Position numbers and translations under genes: made by a program
Source of the DNA: Owenia fusiformis
Lineage: Eukaryota > Annelida > Polychaeta > Sabellida > Oweniidae
Assembly (NCBI GenBank): GCA_903813345.2
Contig: CAIIXF020000004.1
Location: forward strand, 19,079,513 to 19,143,512
Direction: 5' to 3'
Length of the DNA: 64,000 nt
Notes under the pieces: generated by a model
Databases searched by the model: none
The model's input: only the letters and a program-made list of their open reading frames with translations
Told to the model about the DNA's origin: nothing
Shown here: piece by piece, positions 27,101 to 42,100 of the stretch
Numbering within the stretch: position 1 is the stretch's first letter
Layout: each line of letters opens with the position of its first letter

Positions 27101-30100
27101 TCTGCTGAGCTAATCTCATCTCCTCAGCTTATCAAATATTAACATACATTTGGACAGAAATCCTTGTTTGTGCTTTGATATTATGTAGAAAAAAAGTTTA
27201 TAACTATGTAAACTTAATATTAAAGCATTAATAGTTTCATCAGATGTATGAAAATGTAAATATAATATACTGTATGTCCGAATATTGCATTTTAACGGAA
27301 GGTGTGGGTTCAAAATATGTTATTTATTCTACATTAAACTAAAACTTAATATACATTTTCATCCTACGCCTCTGTTGGTAAATATAATTAACTCAAGCTG
27401 CATTGTGATAAATCCTTCCTCAGCTAAAATGTTACATTCCTCTTATTATTACCTAAGCTTGCTTGTCTGTCAAATTTCAATAATTTCAACGGAACTGATC
27501 ATCAAGAATTTCTTAATACTCTTAAACTATGTGTCTGTTCATTTCATTCCTCGCTGATTTCTTCTCTTTTAATGATTTATAAACATGCCCACAATGCCAT
27601 TTATTTAAGGGCTGGTAATCAATATAAAATAACAATAGCGCATAGTTTTAATCTATTCATCTATTGGAACTCCACACTGTAAAAGGACACTAAAGGATCA
27701 TTAAAGGTAACTATTATTTTATTAAATAATAATTATCATTTTCCTCATTTTTATATGATATATATTAACTTAATAAATCTCAAATGATGTAATAAAAAAA
27801 GAACAAGTTTAAGAAGAGCAAAAAAAAATATCATAAGACAGTGTTAAACTTCCAATTATTATAACAAATAAAATATCAACAGTTAATCTTGAACTTTAAT
27901 TGAGTGTTAGAGCACAAAATAACTAGAGGACACATACATTAATGTTATTTTTGAAAACTCCTGTAACTTCACTGTAACGAGCTAATTTGATGAATGTTAA
28001 AGTAAGAAAATGGGAGAACTGCTGGTGTTCGAGTTTGGTAAGATTTTTCTTTTCTCGTTTTAAACCTGCTTCTAAAGTCTAGTAGCAGATTTTAACTTGG
28101 CTCAAATTTAGAAAATGTAGTCTAGTTTCAGATTACCTGTTAGGTATTTGGTTTCAACATGAAACCACAAGTTTGTCCCTTACTTTTGCTACATTGATGG
28201 AAATCAACGTTAAACTTACATTAGTAATATTCTGGACTATTCTTGATAGATTATTCTAGATTCTTGGTAGATTCTTAAACAAGGCATTAACTTGACAAAA
28301 TGTCACAACCTACTTGCTCACAATATTATTAGGTCAATCTTAAGTCAGATTTGAATTCCTGAAAACTTAGTAGATGATTTTGAAAAAAAATTGGTCAATT
28401 TGAAGCAAGTTGAAAAACAACCTTTTTGACCTTGAGAAATTCAATGAAGGTCAAATCTAAAATCTAAAGTCAGATTTAAACTTCTGAAAACTTATAGATG
28501 ATTTTGAAAAAACTGAAGTCAGTCTTAACAGTATTTGTTAAGTATTTGGAAGTTTCAAGAAATTGTTACAGATGCAAACCGCCAATCGCCAACCGCCGCC
28601 ACAAAAAACGGAGACCATAACAATATGTCACCACTTTTTTGGTTGTGACATAACAAGACTATATTCTCTTTCTTTTAGCCAAACTATAACATGCAACTTT
28701 ACTTATACATGTACATGTAAGTAGGTTTTAATTGAGAAAGCAAAAATAATTGCTGTACTGGAACTAATGCAGTTACTCCATTTTGTTACAAAAAAATTAT
28801 GCTTCCAAGTATTCAAATACAAAATATAAACAGAATACACTTTATAACTTTTGGAGGTTAAGCAGAATATGTAAAAAGACACATATGAAACTGGCCACCA
28901 ATATCTCAAGGTGGCCGCAAGGGATTTTCAACTAAATCAATATCAGTAAAATTACTGCTGCGAATTTGCTGTGGACAAAAAGGGTGAAATATGAAGAACA
29001 TCAGGTTGACATTGTTTAGTGCCTGGAAGTATTGTATATCTTCTCATAGTGTTTATTGTGCTTTATTTTAGATGAGAACCATGGGTACTGTGATGACAGC
29101 ACTGATAGTTCTCTTTGCTTGCATCATTACGACAGATGCCCAAAGTAACAAAATTAAAGAGGCACTTAAACGTCTGTTGAAGAAATCCCCAGTAGGGACC
29201 CAGATATTAAAAACGATGATAAAGCGATTGGAGGAACTGAATGGAAGAATAGATGTAGAAAATATGTTGCAACAAGCTGAGGATCATTTCTATGAAACTG
29301 CCTGCCATCTGGCCATTAATGTGAAATGTAAACCAAAAAACCCAATGTGTGATGAATTGAGCGATGTCCATGCAAATTGCTGTTTCCTCATTGAACCGTT
29401 CAACATGACTCAAGCCAGCGATGCTGCAGCATTCTGTATATCAGACTGTGTGGAGACAAACAAGAAAACTGCACTTGCAGCAATGAAAGAGTGTAATTCG
29501 TCAAGTGTTCATGGGTTGTTCGTTGATGGACAAATAAAAGTGGAACACATTTGTGACGATGAGAAGAAAATGCAAACCTCAAAAAGGAAGTCCAAAAAAT
29601 TCGATCAATCTGAAGAGGAAGTGGATTTTAAGTGTGTTTCGAAATATAACAGAAAGCCTTCCAAAAATGGTTGTTGCTCGCTAAAGGTTGGGGATCCAAT
29701 GGAGATTGTTTGCACACGGAAGTGCCAAACACAGTTGTAATGTAACAATATGAAGAAATAAAAATAATCAAATATCAGGTATTGTTATGTCAATATGGAG
29801 TTAGGCTGTAATGTGTCCACTGTTAACCACTGTGAATGATGTGATATGACATCATACTTGTATTTCACACAAGTTCATGATGAATGAGGCACGTGCAAGC
29901 TTGTACAATGCTCGTAATTGTTGTTTTCGAGGCCCGTACGCACGGGCTCATAATTTCGAGGCCTGTACGAGCTTGTATGAGGACCGTTATCGAACTCCAA
30001 ACAAAAAAATTATTGCTGTCATGCTACAGAAAATGCTGTTTATGCTTTTTCATTTCAGTTTGATGTTTTTATGCACACATCCAATAACAATAACATTTAT

Positions 30101-33100
30101 TTACATCACATTTTGACTTCTGCCGCACGCAAATGTTTTTATATGCATTTACTTCACTTGTAGAGAAATATGGTGTCTCCTATCGGTTACCCTCCTGTTT
30201 ATTTTGTTTCCTAGCTTTTATACTGTTTATCATGTAAATACAGACATGCGAATATTTTGAAATTATTGAAGACATAATAATTCATAATTAGATATAATTG
30301 AAATGTCATTTCTCAAGTATGCTGTGTTTTATTTCATGGATCAAAAAGTGTTAATCAAAATAAACGAGCAATTACTAACCCCATACGGGCAAGTACAGTG
30401 CTCGAAAATTATGAGCCGTTACGAGCCTTGTTACAGGCATTGACAGGCAAGTACAAGGTTTGAAAATTTCGAGCTATTACGAGCCTTGTAACAGGCACCG
30501 TACGAGCAAGTATGGGGATCAAAAATTACGATTTATTATGGGGCTCCTTACGGGCACCGTACAGTCAAGTACGGGGGTCGAAAATTACGAGCTATTATGG
30601 ACCATCAAAATTCTTTTATCTTTTGGTACATCCATACTCTGGAGCACCAGATGCAATAATTTTCAATATCCAACTAGAACCCATTGCCATATTGTAAATA
30701 TTAATTCAATAATCCTAATTTTGACAACAATAATGCAGATTTCTGCAAAATGAGGCAAAAGTAGGTGTCAGAGCCATCATGATAATGATAAATAGAGGAT
30801 ATCCTATGATTTATGAGTGATATGATTTTTATCCACGAATGGATATGATATCTGCACGAGCGAGCGTAGCGAGAGAGTGTAGATATCAATATCCATGAGT
30901 GGATTAAAATCATATCACGAGTAAATCATAGGATGTTCTTTTTATTCCATAGTTAAAGTCATCATCAGAATCGTCAGAAATTAAGTTATTTAATTCGAAT
31001 TTCCAAACGATCCGGCGAAGTTGACACTTAGCCTCGTTTTGAGTCTGAAGTAGCAAAAATCCATAAACCATCGCATACGACGTCGTATGTCATGGCTAAA
31101 AAACCGTATGTTATGGTTAAGTGAAAATTTGTCAAAAATATCATATTTTACCACTGATTACAAAAATACCGTTTTTATTTTCACATGTTATCCTATGAAT
31201 ATCATGCTAACTATGGAATAAAAAATGATATCATGATAAAATGAATATGATGAAGGAGGACAGTTTTCATTTGATGGATGAATACAGACATAAGATGCAT
31301 GGATTAATAGATGGAAGAGTAATTGAGAAGGTGATTACATCAGGCAATATACTGCTCATCTTGTAATCCAATGGTTTACACTCTTCTATTTCAATTTTAA
31401 AAGGCAATGCATTTTCCTCGCAAGGCATCTTGGCACGCCATCTAATTAACACAATAACTTCAACACAACCTAATTGTAACCCTTTATTCTGAGGAAGTGA
31501 ACAACCATTGGGAAAACTGTCATCCAATAGTCATTAAAAATCTTAGCGCAAAGAATTTAACTTTTGGACAAAGAAATGTCTCTAATAAAAGAGAAATGTC
31601 ACAGTAAATATATTTTGAAACACAAAACAGTGAGAGTGCAATAAGAAGGCAAGACATATAAGGCATTTAAGTTACATTTTAAATTATCTCTAGATCAGCA
31701 AATCAGCCAGCTCAGTCACATTTTGCAGAAAAAAGTGGAGTGTGTATGAACCCATGTCTAGTCTGTTCTCTCATACATACCTGGGATGTCTATTCCTCCA
31801 TAGTTGATGTAGATGCGATGGAGGCCTGCCTCGCTGGGGGTATATGTCACTTTCTGGCTACTACCAAAGGTTGCTAGGCGATGAGGGATGACCCGACCAC
31901 TGGGACTTTCAATCTTGATCTTGAGATCAGCGTGCCCAGCGTCACTATGATGAACTGAAAAACAAGTATTATGTTCTATGAGTTCATGGCTTGTATGGAG
32001 TGCTATTCAATCATTCCATTTTGTGCATACATTCAAGTGCAAAACATTGATGACAATAATGACATATAAATGATGAGCAAAAACTGTTCAGTGGAACCCT
32101 CTGGAAGTGGAATAGGTTTTAAAAGTCAAGTGACCCACTGATGTCATAATGTTTCAGCTCCTATGTAAAGGCATTCCTCTTTCAGGTTATTCCAATACTC
32201 ACTGTCAAATCCTGTCTCCTCTCCTACAGTTGAATCCTCAATGCCCTCTACTGTGATTCGGTTAGGGTCATAAATGTCCACATAGAATGGACTCCCACTA
32301 ATATTATTGCCACCATACAGGATATCAACGATGTGACGTCCAACATACTGGGAGGAGTATTCAACCTTGTAGTCTCCATCGTGCTGGCGGACTATCTTCG
32401 CGGGAACAACTTCCCCATTAGGTGCTATAACACAGATATAGGCATTATTTTCACTTTGCCATAATTTCTAAGTTTTATGGGAATAATTCTGAATTTGTAA
32501 TTTATTCATGTGTTAAGTGAATGTTTATAAGGTGCTCAGTTTAAACAGTGACATACACTTTTTTCATTTCAAATTTCTTTAAACTGTTAAATATCACCAC
32601 ATATCATATAGAGAATGAACTGAATCAACTCATGGACTTATTGTTTCTAACATAATATTCAACAATCACGCCAACATTTTGCACAGATAAGTCTGGAATT
32701 AAATAAGCTTAATTATGATAATAGATTAGGGGCATGTGATATAGGACTGCATGGTACTTAATTATAATCATACATGTATATAGTACTATGTAGTTTAAAA
32801 ATTATCATATTTAGGTAGTTGGTTAACTAGCAATGCCAAGGTGTATAAAATCCAATCAAACACTTTCTTGAATGTATTTACATATAAAAATACCAACAAA
32901 ATCACTGCATTCTATCGATATCTCAAAGATTCAAATTCTAACATTTGAAAATGAATCTGACTACCTATTCGAATCACACATCACTAACAGATGAATGGAT
33001 GGAATTTTTCTCTATATCCCTACTTGAACTTCCTGGGCAGGAAAATTAGCCCAAAAATATTTGTTAGGTGTCAAATAGGTGGGGTCTAGGGAGAAAACTA

Positions 33101-36100
33101 GATGATTTCATGAAGCAATGACATGCCAACATCACTCCATCCCACACATAATCACAGCTTCCATTCTGCACTCACTCAATCAAATCAAAGCAGAAGTGCC
33201 AGGGAAACATCAATTGTGGATAACACAACACTTAAAAGATAAGCAGGGGTAAGATTGCATCCTGGTTAGAAATGTTTGATAAAACAAACATGTATATAGA
33301 TAGGGTACTTAATATAATACAATACAACATGAACATAAACATATACTAGAAACATGGCAACTCTAAGGAGTAGCAGATCCCATTGAACAAAACATATTTA
33401 TCAAATCACTCCTCATTTTGAATTTCTTTTGAACAGAAACAATCAGGCAGTAGAAGTGTTTCCTTTTGGCTAAAAAACAAGACACATAGTGAACAGAATT
33501 GCACCCTCAGTTCTAAATTTTCATATGAAGAAACTCTTTTCAGATGATTCCATGAAACGGTTTGGCTGGAAACTTGTAGACAAGCCTCGACAGGCAAGAT
33601 TTTTGGACGAAAAATCCAGAATGCCCAAAATCTAAACAGGTTTAAGCTTTCATATGTAGAAACATCCATGAAAATTTCAGATGAATCAATGTAACGGTGT
33701 AGCTGGAAAACTGTATAAAAGCCTTGACAGACATTTTAGTACAGAAAATCCAAAATGGCTGCCTTTACATTTATCCAAAATGCCCAAAAACTTATAATTT
33801 CTTAAACTTCATAGGTAAAAACATCCCTGAAAATTTCAGATGAATCCCTGAAACAGTTTGGCTGGTAACCTAGGTAGAAACATCCCTGAAATTTCAGATG
33901 AAACGGTTTGGCTGAAAAGCTTTAGACATATTAATCAGGATGTCTACCCGCCCAACCACCAATCCGGCAAACTGATCACAATATATCACCCAAGGGTGCA
34001 ATAGTTAGGCTATGTTAGATTCAAGTGTCAGTTTAAATCATCATTATAATTATCATGATGAAGTTGGTAAAGGAGGTCTGATTTAGAAATAGATGGCAGA
34101 GACATCAATGTTTGACAAAAATGGCAGCATTTTTGAATTCAAAGATGGAGAAATCAATAGATGTTTTCTCTATATCACTATCCAAACTTTGTTTGGTGGG
34201 ATAATAAACATTAACAATGAAAGATGAGATACATTCATACTTGACTAACCTTGGAGCAGTGTTAGCAGAGTATACCAAGATCTAGGGACATTTAAACATG
34301 GTTAGCTTTGTCTTTAAGGAATATTTTTTGTAAAATCTCTTCTGAGTTGATAATGGCCATAAGGAGTCTAAGCTTATAGGATATGATCAGCTAAAATGTT
34401 TTGTTCTTAATTCTATGTGCATGGTAATCCATTTCACTAGACCTCCAACAACCCTTATAAACGAATCAAGGCTTCTTTTAAGTGAAAACATTATTCAAAT
34501 AATACACATAGAATTTTGGACAAAAGAAAACAGTACCGTGGGTACTGGGCTCACACGGTGTTGCTCAAAAGTGAATGATGGCTAAAATGGCAGAAAATAT
34601 AAAACAATGGATGTAATTTTTGCAACAAAATTATTTCATACAACTACTCTTTACAGTGACATGGCTTTTTACAATGCAGGACAGCTGAAATTATTTGTAA
34701 AGCTAGGAAATGGGCTACAAGTAAATTTCGCAAGACAAAAATGGCGACCATTTTGAAAATAGGCGAGCATTTGAACCAGGAGACATAGAAGAGTTTTCTA
34801 CATTGATGTTGAACAAAAATAACTTAAAACGAGAATCCTATTGACAGAGGCTTTAAGGCAAATGGTCCAAAAGTAACAAAATTATTTCATACAACTACTC
34901 TTTACAGTGACATGACTTTTTATAATGCAGGACACCTGAAATCCTTTGCTTAAATCTAGGAAATGGACCAAAAATGAATTTCGCGAGACAAAAATGGGGA
35001 CAATTTTGAAAATAGAGGAGTTTTTGAACAAGGAGTCATGAGGGAGTTTTCTGTATTGATTTTTAACAAATATATAACTTAAAACGGAAATCCTAGCAAC
35101 ACAGGTTTTGAAGCAAATGGTCCAAAAGGGAATTTCCCCGAGACAAAAATGAAAATAGACGAGCTTTTGAACCATGAGTCATAGGTTTTTTTCTATATGT
35201 TGAACAAAAATAACTTAAAATGGGAATCCTATTGACATAGGTTTTAAAACTGGTTAATTGTGACAGACAGACAGACGGACGGACAGACAGACAGACAAGT
35301 GAGTGATTGCAATAGCTCACCATATGAGCTAATAAAAGACACTCACTAGAACTGGATAGCATACATTGCTATTAAAGTTTGAATGAACAAGTATTAACAA
35401 GCTGTTAGCAAAAGAAAGAATAAATTCAACAACAATTAGACATAACGCTGATATTAGCCAGATGGGTAACACTTGTATTACTTGCAAATATTAAAAAAAT
35501 GACAGTAGGATACCAATCTGGCCAAGCTTGTTTTAAACATTACATAAAATATATAAGAGTTATAAATTGGGAGTTTAGATTACAGAGTGTATCCAGAGAA
35601 AAAGATGATTTTACTATTAATTTTTAACTTGAAATATGATAAATTAAAAAAGCTTTTCAAAACAATAAAAATCCTCATATTTAAAATGACAGTTACAAGA
35701 TACAGAAAACATTCTAAAGTCATGCATTGAAAAGTACTTTATTGATGGAAAATACATGCTAGATTAAAAGGAACACCAACAAACATTATGGAATGTTGCA
35801 AACTGTACATGTCCAGCAATATGACATCAATAAAATACTTTTAAAAATTCTCAAGTTCATTAAGTACATGTACATATTTTAGGCATCCAATGGTTGATTG
35901 ATGCATCTGGACAATTGCTACAGAAATCAGCTACAAGTTGATTAATATTAATGATTTTGGCATTTTAGAAATTTCTTTCAAAATCACCTTTCCCTTGTAA
36001 GCTGTGCAGAACAGATTTCCCCCTAAACCGACAAGCCAAACTTGTTTGCAACTTGAAATATTTAATTAAAACTTAATAAACCGTGTAACTCCAGATATGT

Positions 36101-39100
36101 GACATATCACATAACATATTTTTGATGGGTTTTGATCAAATACAGTAAGTTGATACTTGTTAGAAAATTACTCTATTATCACATATTAAAATCGTCACTT
36201 AAAATGTTATACTTGAAGCAATTCTGAGTTTAAAGTTACCATTTTAATTGTTTTACATTAAGCAAACAGCAAATATGTATTTCTGTGTTATATACATGTA
36301 GGTATACATATTTCAAATATATATAGCCTCAACAATATTTCATGTTATACAGATATTTTCTTTAGAAAATATGTAAACTTCCTTTGAGTGGTGCTTTAAA
36401 TATCTGTAATAATTTGATGACCATATATATTGATTCATTTTCATAATATTGAAGGTTAAATCAGATTGCAAGAAATGTATCATTGGATCCCTAATAGAAT
36501 ATACACATATGCACACTGTCTTTTCCACTGGAGTAGGTGTTGACTAAAATTGCCTCCTTTCAAACAATGCAAACAAAAAGTAGACTGTAATGTTTGTTTA
36601 CCTCTTACAATGACCTGGAGGTCTTCAGGGGCAGCTTGGAGGCCATGCATCTCAATAACAAACCAGCAAAGACGATCCACAGAGGCATTACGTAAGCTCC
36701 TATTGGCAATTGTGATGCTGCCTGGGTCAACTTGACTTACAGCTGAGATTACAAATTATAAAAATGGCAGCTATTAAATCATCAATTCCTCAGATTATAT
36801 TGAAGTACAGACATTCTGTAAGTCTATGATATAAATGCACAGCAGATTGAGATTTGACCATTATATTATTTCATTTTTCTCTATTTACCAGTTTTATCTT
36901 CATGAATGGTCTCATTTTCATTACATTTATCAACTTTAATAAGGATATATAGAATTTATTCCTTGCTGTCTTGTTATATTCTATTTCATTTCAGTTTGAT
37001 TGTCTTTGTATTTTTTGTCATACCTTGTGTGACGTATGTTTCTCTGACAACCCTCTGTTGACTGTAAGTCTCCTCTAGTTGCCCTGCTACATACACCCTG
37101 AGAGGAGTTCCTGCTAGTTTCTCATAATTGAACATCACCTAAAAAGAAGGTCATTTAGGACATGATATTTTGCAAGATTAAGGCCACATAATATCAGTCA
37201 TTTTGACATCATTTTAGTGTCATATATTCATGGCGAGCAAGTTACATTTCATATATTATGAGTTATTATTTCAGTTCCATACTCCAATTTTTACTTGTGC
37301 CATTTGCTTAATAAAAGTGTACCACTTTCAGGTATTTCTATACAATTAAGATTGTTGACTGTCTGTTTATATCATTCCTTGCTGATTACACTATTTTGAT
37401 ATTTTTGTATTTCAAATTTAAGGCCCCCTTGATCCAGCATGGTATTTGTCAGTTGTCACATACCTCTATATTGTAGTTGCCTGGTTCCTTAGGTGTATAT
37501 GTGAACCTGTGTCTGTTATTCCCAAGCTGTGTACGCTGGGTGCGGCACAGGTTACCTGTGGGAGTGATCACTTCTACGTCAATGTCACCTTGACCTGATT
37601 GAGAGGCATCAACTACAAACACAAAAAACATGAGCACTCATTTTTCATTGATTATTATTATGAATTTGTAACTTACACCTTCCTGGATTATACACAGTTG
37701 ACCAAAAACTTTCATATTTTTTATTTTCCTATTGGTATTTTGTTTTTATCAATAATATTTTTTTGAATAATTCTGAAATGGCAAAATGTAATGGTTTATG
37801 AATGGAAACTCAGGGTTGCAAGGTAATATTTGTTTTTACAATTTTCCTGTTATTTTAGCAATGCCCCCTAATACATCAGAATAAGATGGACATGTCAAAT
37901 AGAGATTTATTTCTCCAATTCAAGAACAATTGCAAAGGTAATTCCTGCATCTCCATCAAAAATGTTTTGTAATCTTCTCACCTGTGAATCCCATTTCACG
38001 CCCTATGTCTCCCTGCTGGTCTACATCAACAATGCTGACCTTAGATGTGTCATAGACCTGGCATGTGAAAGGACTGCCATGGATGTTAACTGTAGCATAT
38101 GTGACACTGATCACATGACCTCCAACCTCTGTAGGGAGGAAGCTGACAACATAGAGGTTGCCACGACGATTAACACGACATGGAACAAGTCGTCCAGTGG
38201 GACCTGGAATATAGATTAACATCTCCTAATATACATTTCAATCCACTTAGAATAGGAATGGAGCCAGTCTCTAAAACCTAATCTGATTCATGGAGACTTT
38301 ATAGATGTCTTAAAACACTGCAGGTTTCCACTTGATAAGGTCAAGAAATAACATTAATGTTTGTTATAATTCTGGCTTATGGCTCACTCCAGATTAATAT
38401 ACAGTAATGGTAACTTGCAACTTTCCAAAAGGCTTTTACCCTCTCTCACAACAGAAAATGATGTATTCATAATTGTCCTACTTGGCTCTTTTTCTGCAAC
38501 TTACTTGTTACTTTCACATCTATTTCAGCCTCAGGGGTGCCATGAGGGTCAATTTCAAAGCTGATCTCTTTGTTGACTGATGCCATTCTAATTCCATCAC
38601 CTGATACAGCAACTTTACTGGTATCAATTATGTCGATTTTGAATGGAGAGCCCTAAATAAATAAAGATTGACTTTTGTAAATGTACATATGTTAAGTGAG
38701 CCATCTCAGCTGCAGTCTATGGCTTTTCAGCTCATGTGTTTTCTCCACAAACTCCTCTGTTGTTGATAGTCATAGCGCTTGATAATTGGTTAGGATTATT
38801 TGTTAACTTTTACCAGGAAATAAAATACCTACCTTTATGTGTTGGTCGTTGAATGTCAAGTTGACTATGTGAGCCTCATTCTCTTTTGGGGTGAAGGTCA
38901 CTTCATATTTCCCTGGCCCTGTGTTCTGTATATAACTGTGCACCAGTGTACCCTTACACAGAACCTCTGAACGTAGCGTACCCTCGCCTGCCTTGCTTGT
39001 CTCAACTATAAATATAAACAAGTGGTTTGTCTAAATTGGTTAGACCAATTTGCAGTTCATCTCCAGCATAATCACCTATTATATATCAACTCTCTGATAA

Positions 39101-42100
39101 TGAGAGTTATACATAATACTACACATAATCAAATGTTTTTCTTATTCTTTGTCAATGTTCTAATGTTCATATCTCCTTTCACCCACAAGCAAAACATTAT
39201 ATCCATTTATTATATAAACAATTCATATGATTCTTACCTGCATGCAAGCTAGTGGGCTAACATCCAAATATTTATGTGAGTTAAAATGAAATGCTATCCC
39301 ATGAAAAAAATGTCACAGTGTTCATGTTTTGAATGCAATTTTTAAATTAGTGTTTTAATGAATAGAATCTACAAATCATTGAGAAACAGGCACTTATGTG
39401 TTGCGCTCTTTACTGAAGGGAAATGAAAAAGAAAGAAACATCATTCATGCTTTAGAGAAGATTTACATTACAACACAATGAAATTCTGAGCTTGATTTGT
39501 ACCTGTACCTTCCTCAGTTCATCCTTTCAAAGGACAACATTCTAATACTCAATGCGTGCAATTATTTACCTTACAGATTCAATGGGAATTATAAAAAATA
39601 ACTGACTTAAAGGAAAACAAAAAGAATTCATTGCCTAGCACTTGAAAGGGATTCAAGGATTCATATTTTTTCTATTGATACTATCAACATGTTTTTATTA
39701 CCTTAACATATACTTAGGACAATATAGGATTCTGTAAATCATTTAGCAAGGGGCAATCCATCTTAAACCTTGATTTTTTCATGTATAAACACTCAGGCAT
39801 TAAACATTTTTTTATTAGTCTTAATATAAATCACAGTCACCTTGCCACATATGTGCATATTCCATCTAAAATCATTTTGGCTTTTTATAAAGTTAAGTAA
39901 CCTGACAATTGAAATTCTTGAATGCAATTGAAAATACTTATTGCAATGAATAGTTTATTATGTACTTACACACAATTAACGAGATAATGTTAAAATGTTC
40001 TTGCTCACTTATGTCTGGAGGCAGTTATAAAAGTATTAAAACAAGGGGACATATTTGTCTCCTATATACTCACAAGTGTGGGTAGAAATAAAGAATAAAA
40101 TAAAAATAGTAAAAAGAAATTGATATTTTTATATATTTGACCCACTTTGTAATAGCCTTAAAGTCTGCATCTCATAAACTCCAGTTGAGCTAAAAGAAGC
40201 TAGACTATAATGTCACAAGTGTTAAGATCATTGTCCAAAACTGAATATGGGATACTTAAAGTCAAATCACACTTTTTCATGATTGATGTCATGATCATTA
40301 ATTCTTAAGAATTCCTGGTATATAACTTCATGGCTGATGGAGAGTTGCATGATTACTTGAAGGGCTTTTTATAACTGTAATTTTGAAGGTACATACATTC
40401 AAAAAATCTGAGATTTGTATGACAGAAGTTAAAATTCACAACAACCTTAACTTTATAAACTTGTACTAGAAATAAATTCAGTTCATTGCAGTTCATATAA
40501 CAGTCCTGACAATCTTGAAGATTCATATGGTATATTGGAAAATAAAAGTATTAATTATATGCATTGTCTTAAACATGAAAATGAAATGTGAGCATATGTC
40601 TGGGAATAAACCATAGATACTAGAATTCTGTGATTCTATGTCGCCGCTGAAAAAACGCAGAATTTTTGTTTTCACAATTTTTGCAGAATTTTATTTTTCG
40701 CACGGAATTTTGCGGAAAACATGATTTTTCCAGTTAACCACCCCATCTCATATTTGTCACTCACCTGGACACCTTAGACAGTCATTTGTCACCATGAACT
40801 GGTTTTATGAGGATTCCGAAGGGGAAATGTGAAATCTGTTTAAAATTCTCCAACTTCTGGCTTTTGCACTTAAATATGTCACAAAATTTGAATTCATGTA
40901 CAATTTAGTTTCGCCGAAATGCATTTTATTCCTAAAACATAGCATTTTTCATGAATAAAATCTCCATACCTTCAATGGTGACTGGCTGACCAGCAAAGCC
41001 ACGACTCATCTTGCTGACGTTGACCTGATTGACGTCATAGACATAAGGGTAGAAAGGGCTTCCACTAATGTCAACTTCAGCATACTTGACAGAGACTTTA
41101 TGTTGCCCAACCTCTGTTGGTGTGTATTCTGCCCTGAAGGAGGAACTACTGTTGCCAGAGATTTGCACTGGAACTTTGTAGCCATTTGGGGCTGGAATGA
41201 CAAGAGGAATATAGGTTAATCACTTTTCACTTTTTCTTGGACAAAGAAATTATCATAAAGGAGAATTTAAAACATATATTTATAAATCAGCACAAAATTT
41301 GTAAAAATGTAAAACTTTAATGGACTTACATGTGACCTCTGCAACCAAGTCAGCTTTGCCTGCACCCTGTGGGTCAACTGTGAATGTTGCCAGTTTATTG
41401 ACAGAGGTAAGACGTATCCCATCTCCACTTGCTATACACCTGTGTCCATCAACAACATTGCAAGCAAATGGACTTCCTAAAATCCAAACAAGTGAAAAAT
41501 TATAGTTCTAAGATACCCCAAAAAGTAATTGATTCAACTAAAGTTATTCCACATAAACAAAGACGATTCCTTGAATTATATCTGTTAGAAAGAGAATATG
41601 ATGCAAATGGTTCAATGGTATATAAAATCATATAAAGGTTAGATTTTGTGTTCTTTATTTGTTGGTATATAATTAGGTAAATACACACAGTTCATTTCAT
41701 GCTTGAATTTATGGAATAACTACTACTATTATTCTATATTTATTATTCTATTACATGCACAGAAACTTCTTATGTTTAGTCTTAAATAAACACAAAATGC
41801 AATAATAATGCTTTTTTAATTAATAACTTCAGTCCATTGCACATCCCCAAAAAAGCAGTTTCCATCTAATTTTGGGGACATCCATTGGACTGTATTTTAT
41901 GGCTAATGTATGGTAAATGCTACTGTCATGCTTATGGTACTATATTATCACATTGCAGACTTCAGTCATCATTCACACTCATATCACATTCATATTACTC
42001 TTATCATGATGTTAGTGTATTTCAGGGTTTAAATAATTTAACAAACAATCAAGTGTACTCCAACGTAAACCTTTATTTAAACATATCTAATATATGACAA

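Noticed and set aside
17535-31780. Missed filamin Ig exons in the 14 kb intron
   Set aside because: Exon 20 ends inside a repeat joint (IDIPG) and exon 21 continues it (CPLNQNVTD) with matching phase, so no repeat is missing.
40620-40740. Repeated CGCAGAATTTT / GCGGAATTTTG motifs
   Set aside because: They are few, short and without clear period or termini; probably chance in T-rich sequence.
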